Source: an uncultured Clostridia bacterium (lineage in GTDB: Bacteria > Bacillota > Clostridia > TANB77 > CAG-508). From it: a stretch of DNA of 64,000 bases. Location of the stretch: assembly GCA_934149165.1 (NCBI GenBank), contig CAKPDY010000004.1:1-64000 (forward strand), in the 5' to 3' direction. The position numbers and the translations under genes were made by a program. The first letter of the stretch is position 1, and every line of letters starts with the position of its first letter. The notes below the pieces were generated by a model. The model was not told where the DNA came from, searched no databases, and saw only the letters and a program-made list of their open reading frames with translations. This document shows positions 35,431 to 42,429 of this stretch, in pieces.

Positions 35431-35869
35431 TACTATTATTAAAAGTTTAAAAATATTACAAAAAAAATACGCTTATCCAAACCCAAAGCATATTTCATAC
35501 ATATATTCTTTTATTTTTTATACTACTTACATTTACTACATTACTTACTCTTTTTGGAGCATCAAAAGCAAATTTAAATCCTTTATTCAAAACTAAATCA
35601 CTAGAATTTTTATCATATCGAAACATTCCTCTATTCCATTTTACAAAAGCTAAATCTGAAATTTCATTTGCATAGCAAAAAAAATATCTGCAATCTTTAA
35701 ATTACAAATGCCTTTTTTATTAAATATTTAATTTTCTTTGCCCTAATGTTTTATTTTCAGCCAAATAAAACTGCAAGATAATAAATTAGTGCCTACTTAT
35801 AAAAGTAGGCACTAATTTTTGCCACTTTTTGTATGTTTTTCAGTGGATTTTTTGCCACTTTTTGCACAT
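35431..35869. other. Right-end non-coding stretch of the element with decayed frame
   Basis: On the minus strand 35495 to about 35705 reads without a start codon as CYANEISDLAFVKWNRGMFR and KGFKFAFDAPKRVS to a stop: a gene remnant of unknown origin. A 16-bp perfect hairpin (35783-35798 with 35803-35818) and a 16-bp direct repeat TTTTTGCCACTTTTTG (35816-35831 and 35849-35864) follow. Confidence 0.6.
35783..35820. terminator. Strong hairpin, bidirectional terminator
   Basis: AAATTAGTGCCTACTT and AAGTAGGCACTAATTT, 16 bp perfect, 4-nt loop, T run on the plus side. It would stop transcription entering the element from the interrupted spoIIID. Confidence 0.75.
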
Positions 35870-35990
35870 TTATTTTATAACTAATCCCAACTTAACAACA
35901 GGATTTTTTATACTTAAGAAAACGCCATTAATTTCAATGCTTTCAGGGATTTTCCAAACAGAATTATCTGCACCTACATACTCACTTTTT

Positions 35991-36024
35991 CTACCGTTCC
36001 AGAGTGTTACATCCGTGTGTACTG
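35991..36024. other. Right attachment junction of the spoIIID element
   Basis: Element arm 35991-36013 (begins CTACCGTTCCAGAG), then the core TGTACTG at 36018-36024, then host spoIIID. Joined to the left arm in a circle it gives a 56-bp imperfect palindrome centred on CA/TG of the core. Confidence 0.85.
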
Positions 36025-36133
36025 TAGATTTAGAAATGCCGAATTTTTTAGCTGCACCTCTAACTGTATCTTTTGAGTCAACTATATAATGTGCAAGTTC
36101 ACAAGCACGTTGTTCTATTGAATAATTTTTCAT
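36018..36133 (-). pseudogene. spoIIID: spoIIID, 5' half (interrupted at the HTH)
   Basis: Seen: ATG 36133 with GGGGG 7 nt upstream; reads MKNYSIEQRACELAHYIVDS, KDTVRGAAKKFGISKSTVH, the N-terminal half and most of the helix-turn-helix of SpoIIID. At the core the frame leaves SpoIIID sequence and runs 48 codons into the element (TDVTLWNGRKSEY..., stop 35870), giving an 87-residue chimera without the second half of the DNA-binding domain. After excision the codons read STVHKDVSERL. Family knowledge: SpoIIID is ~83-93 residues, sigma-E dependent, and needed for sigK and spoIVF-region control. Confidence 0.92.
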
Positions 36134-36164
36134 AATGAAACCCCCATGTGAATACTTTTGTTTA

Positions 36165-36193
36165 ATTGTATTCGCAGGGGGGTTGTATTATAA
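36165..36193 (-). promoter_or_regulatory. Sigma-E-like promoter of spoIIID
   Basis: Minus strand TTATAAT (36187-36193), 14-bp spacer, AATACAAT (36165-36172), close to the sigma-E consensus (KMATATT, CATACAnT). An imperfect palindrome of 17-nt arms (15 pairs: about 36137-36153 and 36166-36182) overlaps the -10 and the ribosome binding site. Confidence 0.5.
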
Positions 36194-36293
36194 CTAACGT
36201 TTTTGTTTTTAATTTATATTCAATATTTTTTAATAATTGTTTTATCTATATATTTCCATTTTCTACAGTTTTGCATATTTACAAGTATACATT

Positions 36294-36761
36294 TTACTTT
36301 TTAATTAAATCTCCATCTTCTGTAATAATATATATTTTATCAAAATCAGTCATAAACTCCTCAAATGTTTTACTTGAAGTTACATCATTACCTGATACTG
36401 TATAACATAATATATATTTAGCATCTATAATAGTTATTTTACCATCTTTATTAGAATCTAAATATTTAATAGCATAATCGTAATCAGTTACATCTCTTGA
36501 TAATCCTTCGCTTACATATTGCAAAACTAGATATGCATCATATGAATCTACTTTTCCATTTGCATCTAAATCTCCCATATTCTTTAATTGCTCTTTTGTT
36601 GCAATACTTAATTTTGCCTTTTCTAAATTGTTCTTTGTATTTTCTGAATTTCCATCATTAGCAGCATTTGAATCTATTGTTATAATTTTGCACACTGGAA
36701 TAATTAATAATACCAATAAAAAAGTTATAATAATATTACATATTAGCTTTCTGTTCTTCAT
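36294..36761 (-). CDS. Small secreted dockerin protein
   Basis: Seen: 155 residues. Signal peptide or anchor at about 8-28, a short linker, then a type I dockerin: two EF-hand-like calcium loops GDLDANGKVDSYDAYLVLQY and LDSNKDGKITIIDAKYILCY, with ~25 residues between. A 30-residue tail follows. No catalytic domain. Family knowledge: dockerins bind cohesins with high affinity in the presence of calcium. Last gene of the cohesin-dockerin operon, 23 nt after the previous stop. Inference: a minimal adaptor or cap in a surface assembly built on the two cohesin proteins. Confidence 0.85.
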   Translation of the reverse strand: MKNRKLICNIIITFLLVLLIIPVCKIITIDSNAANDGNSENTKNNLEKAKLSIATKEQLKNMGDLDANGKVDSYDAYLVLQYVSEGLSRDVTDYDYAIKYLDSNKDGKITIIDAKYILCYTVSGNDVTSSKTFEEFMTDFDKIYIITEDGDLIKK

Positions 36762-36784
36762 TTGAATTTCACCTCTTTTTCATA

Positions 36785-38941
36785 TTATTCTTTAGGTTCT
36801 ATAGTCAATCCATCTTCACTTACTACAAACTTCTCATCAAATACTTTTACTAATTCCTCCATAGTTGAGTTTTCTTCTATATATTTTACTGCATGCAAAC
36901 AATAATATCTTAATATCCATGCACTATCTATTGGTGTTATTTTACCATCTCCATTACAATCCCCATATTGTTCTACAACTTTATATTCAGACATATCAAT
37001 TTCAGCTAAGACATCTGTAGCATATGCTAAAATTATATTAGCATCACTAACATCAATTACTCCATCTGCATTTACATCTCCTAGCTTTCTATCTTTTTCT
37101 TTATCTATATCTATATTTAATGTTCTTTGTACTGTTCCCTTATTATTCGGTGCTGAACTACCACTACGTATTTGTGCAGGAGCATATGAACTTATTTTTT
37201 TCTCGAATTCTGATGCATTTAATATTATCTTTATAATAATATTACTATCACCAGTTTTTCCATATACACTCTTTAATGCTGATACTGTGTTTTGTGATGG
37301 TTCTTTACCAATTATATATTTATACGCATTAGTACATACATCATATGTGTAAATTGCTTTTCGTCCATTTTTTTCATATGATTCATTACTTAGTACTATT
37401 GGTTGTATTGTTTTAAACATATTTTTTCCATTTTGTATATATCTATTATATGCATCTGTAAGCTCAGCTTCTGTTGCCTGTCTTTGTAATGTATTTTGAT
37501 ACAACTCAGTTATGTATTTTTTTAATGTTTCTTCATCTACTGTATAAATTTTTTCCGCAACATCTTTTACATCTACTATACTTTGTGTAACCTGCACTAT
37601 ACTTGATGTGTCTTTTTTTGAATTTATTACTGCATTTCCTCTAGCGACTGCATCATTATATTCCTTTTCTGCTTTATTATAATTAGTATTAGCATTATCT
37701 ACTTCTTCTTTAGTAGCCTTTTCATCTACATAGTCATTTTGAACTGCTTTACGATATGCATCCCAATATTCTAATGTACCACCTGTTTTTAAAACCTCTG
37801 TTAGTGCATGAAAATCTTGAGCTTCTTTAGATAGTGCTTGTAATTCTTTTAACCTTTGTTGTTCATATAAATAACTTGCTTTATCTTGATTTGCTTTCTG
37901 TGCTGCTTCTATCTTAAGTTTTTTATCATTTTCTTCTGCTTCAAGCTTTTGTTTCATTTCATCTGTAAGCTTAATCATTTCTTCATATGATTGTGTCACT
38001 TTATAAATATCATCTAATATTTTTGTTAATTGATCATTTTTTAAGCTTAATTCATAATTATACATTTCATTTAGCATTGAACCTATTGATTTTTGATATT
38101 TTTGTAAATCTTCCATTGTTTTTATTGCATTATTTCCTATTTGTTTTTGGTAATTTTCTATACACAATTGCATTTCATCACATAATTCTTTAGTTATTTC
38201 ATCCTTAAGAAGTTCATTTGAAATTTTTATTTCACTTATTTCTCCTAATTTTTCATTTACATATGACACCGCATTATTTTTAATATTTTCAAAATTTTTA
38301 TAATTACCATTAGCATCTATTTTTCCACTTTTGTACCCTTCATTATAAATTTCTTCATATTTATTACATAATGAAAATGCATAGTCTACTTTTTCTGTAG
38401 TTCCTCCTCCTAATTCAGATACTGTTTTTGAAGAAACATCTATAAAAGTTTGTTTATTTTTTTCAATTTCTTTTATTTCTTCTTTTAATTTTTGGGCTTT
38501 TATTATATCTCCGCTTACTACTGCATTGTTATATTCAATTACTTTTAAATTTTTTGCTCCTTCAAATTTTTTTAATGATATTTCAGCCATTCCTGGACTT
38601 ATTGCTGGCGAATTTGGCCCATAACTTTGGTTTCCACTTTTACCTAAATCATTGCCTTGATTCTGTGTTTTTCCACCATCTGTTTTAACCTTTTGAGGTT
38701 GACTTCCACCAGAACCAGAACTTCCTCCAGAGCTAGAACCTCCTTTAGGACCATAATTTCCATTATAACTAGAACCTCCTTTAGAGCCAGAACCTCCTCC
38801 AGAACTAGAACCGCCTCCAGAGCCGTTGCCTCCTCCAGAACCATAATTTCCATTAGCTGCTAAAGTCCTGCTACTAACAAATATAATATTTATTAATAAA
38901 CTTACTAAAATAAAAATAAGTAATATTTTTTTCCTTTTCAT
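36785..38941 (-). CDS. Secreted coiled-coil / DUF4214 / dockerin protein
   Basis: Seen: 718 residues. Signal peptide (1-29), a Gly/Ser-rich repeat region (about 30-120, GSGGGSSSGGG type), long charged helices with strong coiled-coil character (about 150-460), a DUF4214-like domain (LKKYITELYQNTLQRQATEA to ILNASEFEKKI, about 480-600), then a C-terminal dockerin with loops DVNADGVIDVSDANIILAY and DCNGDGKITPIDSAWILRY. Family knowledge: DUF4214 occurs in surface and S-layer-type proteins. No hydrolase domain. Inference: a filamentous surface component docked to the cell by the neighbouring cohesins. Confidence 0.85.
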   Translation of the reverse strand: MKRKKILLIFILVSLLINIIFVSSRTLAANGNYGSGGGNGSGGGSSSGGGSGSKGGSSYNGNYGPKGGSSSGGSSGSGGSQPQKVKTDGGKTQNQGNDLGKSGNQSYGPNSPAISPGMAEISLKKFEGAKNLKVIEYNNAVVSGDIIKAQKLKEEIKEIEKNKQTFIDVSSKTVSELGGGTTEKVDYAFSLCNKYEEIYNEGYKSGKIDANGNYKNFENIKNNAVSYVNEKLGEISEIKISNELLKDEITKELCDEMQLCIENYQKQIGNNAIKTMEDLQKYQKSIGSMLNEMYNYELSLKNDQLTKILDDIYKVTQSYEEMIKLTDEMKQKLEAEENDKKLKIEAAQKANQDKASYLYEQQRLKELQALSKEAQDFHALTEVLKTGGTLEYWDAYRKAVQNDYVDEKATKEEVDNANTNYNKAEKEYNDAVARGNAVINSKKDTSSIVQVTQSIVDVKDVAEKIYTVDEETLKKYITELYQNTLQRQATEAELTDAYNRYIQNGKNMFKTIQPIVLSNESYEKNGRKAIYTYDVCTNAYKYIIGKEPSQNTVSALKSVYGKTGDSNIIIKIILNASEFEKKISSYAPAQIRSGSSAPNNKGTVQRTLNIDIDKEKDRKLGDVNADGVIDVSDANIILAYATDVLAEIDMSEYKVVEQYGDCNGDGKITPIDSAWILRYYCLHAVKYIEENSTMEELVKVFDEKFVVSEDGLTIEPKE

Positions 38942-38959
38942 ATGATTTTTCCCCCTACT

Positions 38960-39619
38960 TTATTTTCTTTTTTTATTTTTTAAACAATATACTAAAATAC
39001 TAATAATTATAATTACAAACATACTTACACTAACACATATAATAATAATCTTTTTCTTATTTGTATTTTTATTTTCTGTTTGTATATTTTCTTCTGCTTC
39101 AAGTGGATTTATAACTTTAATACTAGAGTTTCCTACATAGTATCCTACTAACTCTCCATCTTCTTTTGATACTATTTTATTTACTTCACCTACTAGTACA
39201 TCATAACTTGTATATGGTTCTGCATTTTCTGGTACTTTGAATATTAAATTTCCTATAGGAACAATTCCTGTTATATCTGTATCATTTGAAAAAGCCAATA
39301 CAATTTCTCCATTATCTTTATTTACTGATGCTACTACATTTTTCATTCCACCTTGTATTTCTTCAAACTTTACAAATTCTAATTCTTTATAATATAAAAT
39401 CTTCACATCTGCTGCTGATATACCTTTTACACTTTCCATATATACTGGTACATATATATTATATCCAGCTTGTGTTTCTCCACCTTCTACATAAAAAGTT
39501 GGATTATCTGTTATATCATCATTTGTAGCATTTACATTATTAAAATAAGTACTTATACTAAAAATCATAATAATAGTTGCAATTATTATGATAAATTTAT
39601 TTGTTAATTTTTTCATCAT
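38960..39619 (-). CDS. Membrane-anchored cohesin-like protein (short)
   Basis: Seen: 219 residues: signal peptide (to about 30), one beta-rich cohesin-type domain (FYVEGGETQAGYNIYVPVYM, ISAADVKILYYKELEFVKFE, NGEIVLAFSNDTDITGIVPI, GNLIFKVPENAEPYTSYDV), a short Glu/Asn linker, a C-terminal membrane segment and KNKKRK. Family knowledge: cohesins are nine-strand jelly rolls built on this pattern and bind dockerins. No sortase motif, so held by the membrane segment. 18 nt upstream of the DUF4214-dockerin gene. Confidence 0.8.
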   Translation of the reverse strand: MMKKLTNKFIIIIATIIMIFSISTYFNNVNATNDDITDNPTFYVEGGETQAGYNIYVPVYMESVKGISAADVKILYYKELEFVKFEEIQGGMKNVVASVNKDNGEIVLAFSNDTDITGIVPIGNLIFKVPENAEPYTSYDVLVGEVNKIVSKEDGELVGYYVGNSSIKVINPLEAEENIQTENKNTNKKKIIIICVSVSMFVIIIISILVYCLKNKKRK

Positions 39620-39638
39620 TATAATTCCTCTCTTTTAA

Positions 39639-40472
39639 TTATTTTTTTCTATGTTTAAAATATAATGTTAATATTATTAATCCACATATTATACATATAC
39701 AAATATATGAACTTATTGAACCTGCTTGTACATGATTTCTATTTGCAATTGTTTTATCCTTATCTTGTGATGTTTTTGTTTCTGTGATAATTGGGCTTTC
39801 CTCTTTTTCTGTATCATTTTCTGCATTATTTCCTGTACCATTTAATGTATCTTTCACACCTTCCTCAATTGTAGTACTCTCAACATAATTTGATTTTACT
39901 ACTGTAATAGTTGCATCTTTAAATGGTTCCAATTTTTTAGTTCCATTAAAGTCTTCCATATATGTAAGCTCTGGATTTTTATTCCAACCAATAGTATAAG
40001 TTTTTCCTTTTGGAACATTATATGGAACTTTTATAGTAATTTCTGCATATATATCGTCTTTCACAGTTTCACCATTAAAATTACTTGCCAACACTGTAAA
40101 TATAAATCTTTTTTTACCATTAATCTCTATTTCAGAAATTTTGCCATCTTCATCCATCTGAGGACTATATATCTGTTTTCCTTCTATATTAGTTGTTTTT
40201 TTTATGTTTACTAATGTTAATTCCTTATCATATTCAAGTACAGAAACACACCCCATTATCTTAAAAGAACTCAAATTTAATTTTATAGGTATTTCTTCCC
40301 CTTCTTCTACATCATATTTTTCTTTATCCATATAAAACTTATTTTCTACATTTTCTGCAGTATCAGCTTTAACATATGAATAATTCCAACATATTAGTAA
40401 TAATGTTAATATCATTATCACTATGCATTTAACAAATTTTTCTAAAAATATTCCTCCTTTGTATTTTTTCAC
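39639..40472 (-). CDS. Membrane-anchored cohesin-like protein (long)
   Basis: Seen: 277 residues from GTG 40472 (AGGAGG 12 nt upstream; the signal peptide KFVKCIVIMILTLLLICW begins 12 codons in). A cohesin-like domain spans about 45-195: FYMDKEKYDVEEGEEIPIKL, VSVLEYDKELTLVNIKK, FIFTVLASNFNGETVKDDIY, AEITIKVPYNVPKGKTYTIG. A Thr/Glu/Asn linker and a C-terminal membrane segment with RKK follow. A 16-codon mini-frame (ATG 40479 to stop 40429, own AAGGAGG) overlaps the start in another frame and may couple or attenuate translation. First gene of the operon. Confidence 0.8.
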   Translation of the reverse strand: MKKYKGGIFLEKFVKCIVIMILTLLLICWNYSYVKADTAENVENKFYMDKEKYDVEEGEEIPIKLNLSSFKIMGCVSVLEYDKELTLVNIKKTTNIEGKQIYSPQMDEDGKISEIEINGKKRFIFTVLASNFNGETVKDDIYAEITIKVPYNVPKGKTYTIGWNKNPELTYMEDFNGTKKLEPFKDATITVVKSNYVESTTIEEGVKDTLNGTGNNAENDTEKEESPIITETKTSQDKDKTIANRNHVQAGSISSYICICIICGLIILTLYFKHRKK

Positions 40473-40524
40473 TTTTCATCTTTCCCTCCTTTGTACCTTT
40501 TTAGGTATATTATTATACTACTTA

Positions 40525-40553
40525 ATAATAACATAACATATTTTTCATTTCAA
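40525..40553 (-). promoter_or_regulatory. Promoter of the cohesin-dockerin operon
   Basis: Minus strand TTGAAA (40548-40553), 17-bp spacer, TATTAT (40525-40530). Confidence 0.7.
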
Positions 40554-40584
40554 CATTTGCATTAAATGTAATATAAATTTAATA

Positions 40585-40626
40585 TTTTTGTAATATTTTT
40601 GTAACCTTTTTGTAACTTTTTGGTAA
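40585..40626. repeat. Helically phased T-tract array upstream of the cohesin promoter
   Basis: TTTTTGTAA starts at 40585, 40596 and 40607, and a TTTTTGGTAA variant at 40617: a period of 11 bp, close to one helical turn. It lies about 32 bp upstream of the -35. Phased tracts bend DNA or form an operator array. Confidence 0.6.
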
Positions 40627-40631
40627 AAATA

Positions 40632-40670
40632 ATAGAACAATAATATATTTAATACTATTATTGTTCTAAA
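40632..40670 (-). terminator. Terminator of the GT-C-like membrane protein operon
   Basis: TAGAACAATAATA and TATTATTGTTCTA are inverted, followed on the minus strand by TTATTTTT. Confidence 0.75.
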
Positions 40671-40723
40671 TTTATATAATTGCTTAAGTGTTAAATATTA
40701 ATAACTAGTAGTTAAAAATATAT

Positions 40724-42214
40724 TTATTTATACCTTTGTGTTACTTCATAAATCGCAAAACAATCATCATAATAAATTCTCGCGAACTTATATTTTCCAT
40801 AATAATTACTATAATTTTTATTATAATATACAACTAAATGTGTTATATTATATTTATCTATTATAGTTTCAATATTTCCATTTCCAAATATTTCATATTC
40901 TACCCAATCCTTTAGTATATCTACATTATTAAATTCTTTTGTATATATTTCACTTCTACTATCTAAAAAAACCGGTATTCCTCTAAATTCTAAATATGAA
41001 CCAAAATTAAAATCATTATAAATTCTAATATTTTCCACATCTAAATTTTGTTTTATATACTCCGTCGCTTCTACTGGAAATTGCATTTCATTAACATATT
41101 CTTCTAAATATATTTCTTTATAATTTGCTATGCACATATATATAAATATTAACATAATTATTATTTTTGGTTGAATTTTATCATTAATATATATATCTAA
41201 ATTTTCCACAAATTTATACTTGTTATATTTTTTCAAAAAATCATCAATTATTCTTGCAATAGGATATGATAATACAAATAATGCTATATATAAATTTCTT
41301 TCTGCTAATATAGACATAGTTATAAATCCTAATATTAAAAACAAATCAACTAACCTTACTCTTGTTTTTGTAAAAAAAATCATTAATGATATTAATATTA
41401 TTACACATATTGGAAATCCCTTTTCTAATCCTAATACTGGTTGTAATTCTACTATAAACTTTGTTGATATTCCATTCATTACTTTAGGTATATATGTAAA
41501 TGGAGAAATACCTAAAGGTGTTAAAAATCCCATTATTATTGCTATTATCATTGTTATAATTAATAATTTTATATTTCTTCTTTCTATAACAAATTTACAA
41601 TTTAATTTCATGTTTTTTAATACTTTAATATGCATTAATATATATTCTACTAAATATGGTATATATAATAAAAAGTAGACTAACCACACCGATGAATGAA
41701 ATGACAAGATTAAATACGATATTGCTATTAAACTTATAGAATATTTTTTTTCGTTAGTTTTTAGCAATTTTTGAATACAATATAATTCTATAATAAACAA
41801 TAAATATGATATAATCTGTGCTCTACATTTTAAATATTCTTTACTAAAAAACATTGCAAATACTACTATAAACATTGCTACTATTTTATTATTTCCACTT
41901 TTTATTAATAATGTAAATAACGTTATTGCTATAATTATTGCTACTATTAATAAAAAAACATATAGACCTTTAAAACCTGATATATTATATATTTGTGATA
42001 CTACTATATCAAAAGCCCATCTTATTTTTGTAAATTTTAAGTTTTTATGATATGTAAATGGTTCATCTTCATTAATTCCATTATTTACAATATAATTACC
42101 TGTTGCTATTGTAAAGTAAGTATCATTTTCTAATTCTTTGTGGACAATACCTATTGTAAATAATACTAAACATATAATACACAAAAAATACGTTTTTTTA
42201 TTTTTTATCTTCAT
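40724..42214 (-). CDS. Polytopic membrane protein, GT-C-like
   Basis: Seen: 496 residues, AGAAAGGA upstream of ATG 42214. Around ten to twelve membrane segments, with a soluble C-terminal tail: PVEATEYIKQN, RIYNDFNFGSYLEFRGIPVF, LDSRSEIYTKEFN, HLVVYYNKNYSNYYG. Near the N-terminus ENDTYFTIATGNYIVNNGIN, then FTKIRWAFDIVVSQ. Family knowledge: this layout (many helices plus a C-terminal domain with FNFGSYLxFRGIPVFxDSR) is seen in GT-C-type lipid-linked sugar transferases and related uncharacterised proteins. Last gene of a three-gene membrane operon. Substrate unknown. Confidence 0.7.
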   Translation of the reverse strand: MKIKNKKTYFLCIICLVLFTIGIVHKELENDTYFTIATGNYIVNNGINEDEPFTYHKNLKFTKIRWAFDIVVSQIYNISGFKGLYVFLLIVAIIIAITLFTLLIKSGNNKIVAMFIVVFAMFFSKEYLKCRAQIISYLLFIIELYCIQKLLKTNEKKYSISLIAISYLILSFHSSVWLVYFLLYIPYLVEYILMHIKVLKNMKLNCKFVIERRNIKLLIITMIIAIIMGFLTPLGISPFTYIPKVMNGISTKFIVELQPVLGLEKGFPICVIILISLMIFFTKTRVRLVDLFLILGFITMSILAERNLYIALFVLSYPIARIIDDFLKKYNKYKFVENLDIYINDKIQPKIIIMLIFIYMCIANYKEIYLEEYVNEMQFPVEATEYIKQNLDVENIRIYNDFNFGSYLEFRGIPVFLDSRSEIYTKEFNNVDILKDWVEYEIFGNGNIETIIDKYNITHLVVYYNKNYSNYYGKYKFARIYYDDCFAIYEVTQRYK

Positions 42215-42226
42215 TTGTTTTCCTTT

Positions 42227-42409
42227 CTATACTATTTCCAATAAAATTTTTAAAATTAATATATTTACTATTATTATAAATATAATTTGTTTAACTAATT
42301 TATGTGTTTTCTGTATTATATTTTTTATAAGCTTAAATTTGCTATTTGGTATCAATACTAACACAAATATTATTATAATTGCTACTATAATATATACTTT
42401 ATACTTCAC
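42227..42409 (-). CDS. Small two-helix membrane protein, 60 residues
   Basis: Seen: GTG 42409 is 5 nt after AGGAGGA, so translation is likely. MKYKVYIIVAIIIIFVLVLI forms the first hydrophobic helix, a basic loop (NSKFKLIKNIIQKTHKLVKQ) follows, then IIFIIIVNILILKILLEIV. Only 12-20 nt separate it from its neighbours, so it is co-transcribed with the two large membrane proteins. Not a known family; possibly an accessory subunit. Confidence 0.6.
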   Translation of the reverse strand: MKYKVYIIVAIIIIFVLVLIPNSKFKLIKNIIQKTHKLVKQIIFIIIVNILILKILLEIV

Positions 42410-42429
42410 TATTCCTCCTAATATTTTAT

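Larger units (their letters stand above)
30159..36017. mobile_element. 5.86-kb serine-recombinase element interrupting spoIIID
   Basis: Seen: the core TGTACTG occurs at 30159-30165 and at 36018-36024; the distance between equivalent bases is 5,859 bp. Host gene halves flank it on the same strand and join in frame. Contents (all minus strand): serine recombinase, 248-residue unknown, core-deleted nuclease-family protein, AlbA_2/ATPase-like protein, 61-residue unknown, and a ~440-bp non-coding or decayed right end. Family knowledge: sigK skin, spoVFB and spsM elements are excised by serine recombinases in the mother cell to restore a sporulation gene. Inference: this is a skin-like element in spoIIID, or alternatively an ordinary integrated mobile element that has inactivated sporulation. 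Confidence 0.9.

Noticed and set aside
35870..36133. The 87-residue frame as an independent HTH regulator
   Set aside because: Its first 39 residues are SpoIIID and the rest is element sequence; it is a chimera created by the insertion.
36294..38941. Dockerin genes as part of a classical cellulosome
   Set aside because: No glycoside hydrolase, carbohydrate-binding or scaffoldin multi-cohesin protein is present in the window.
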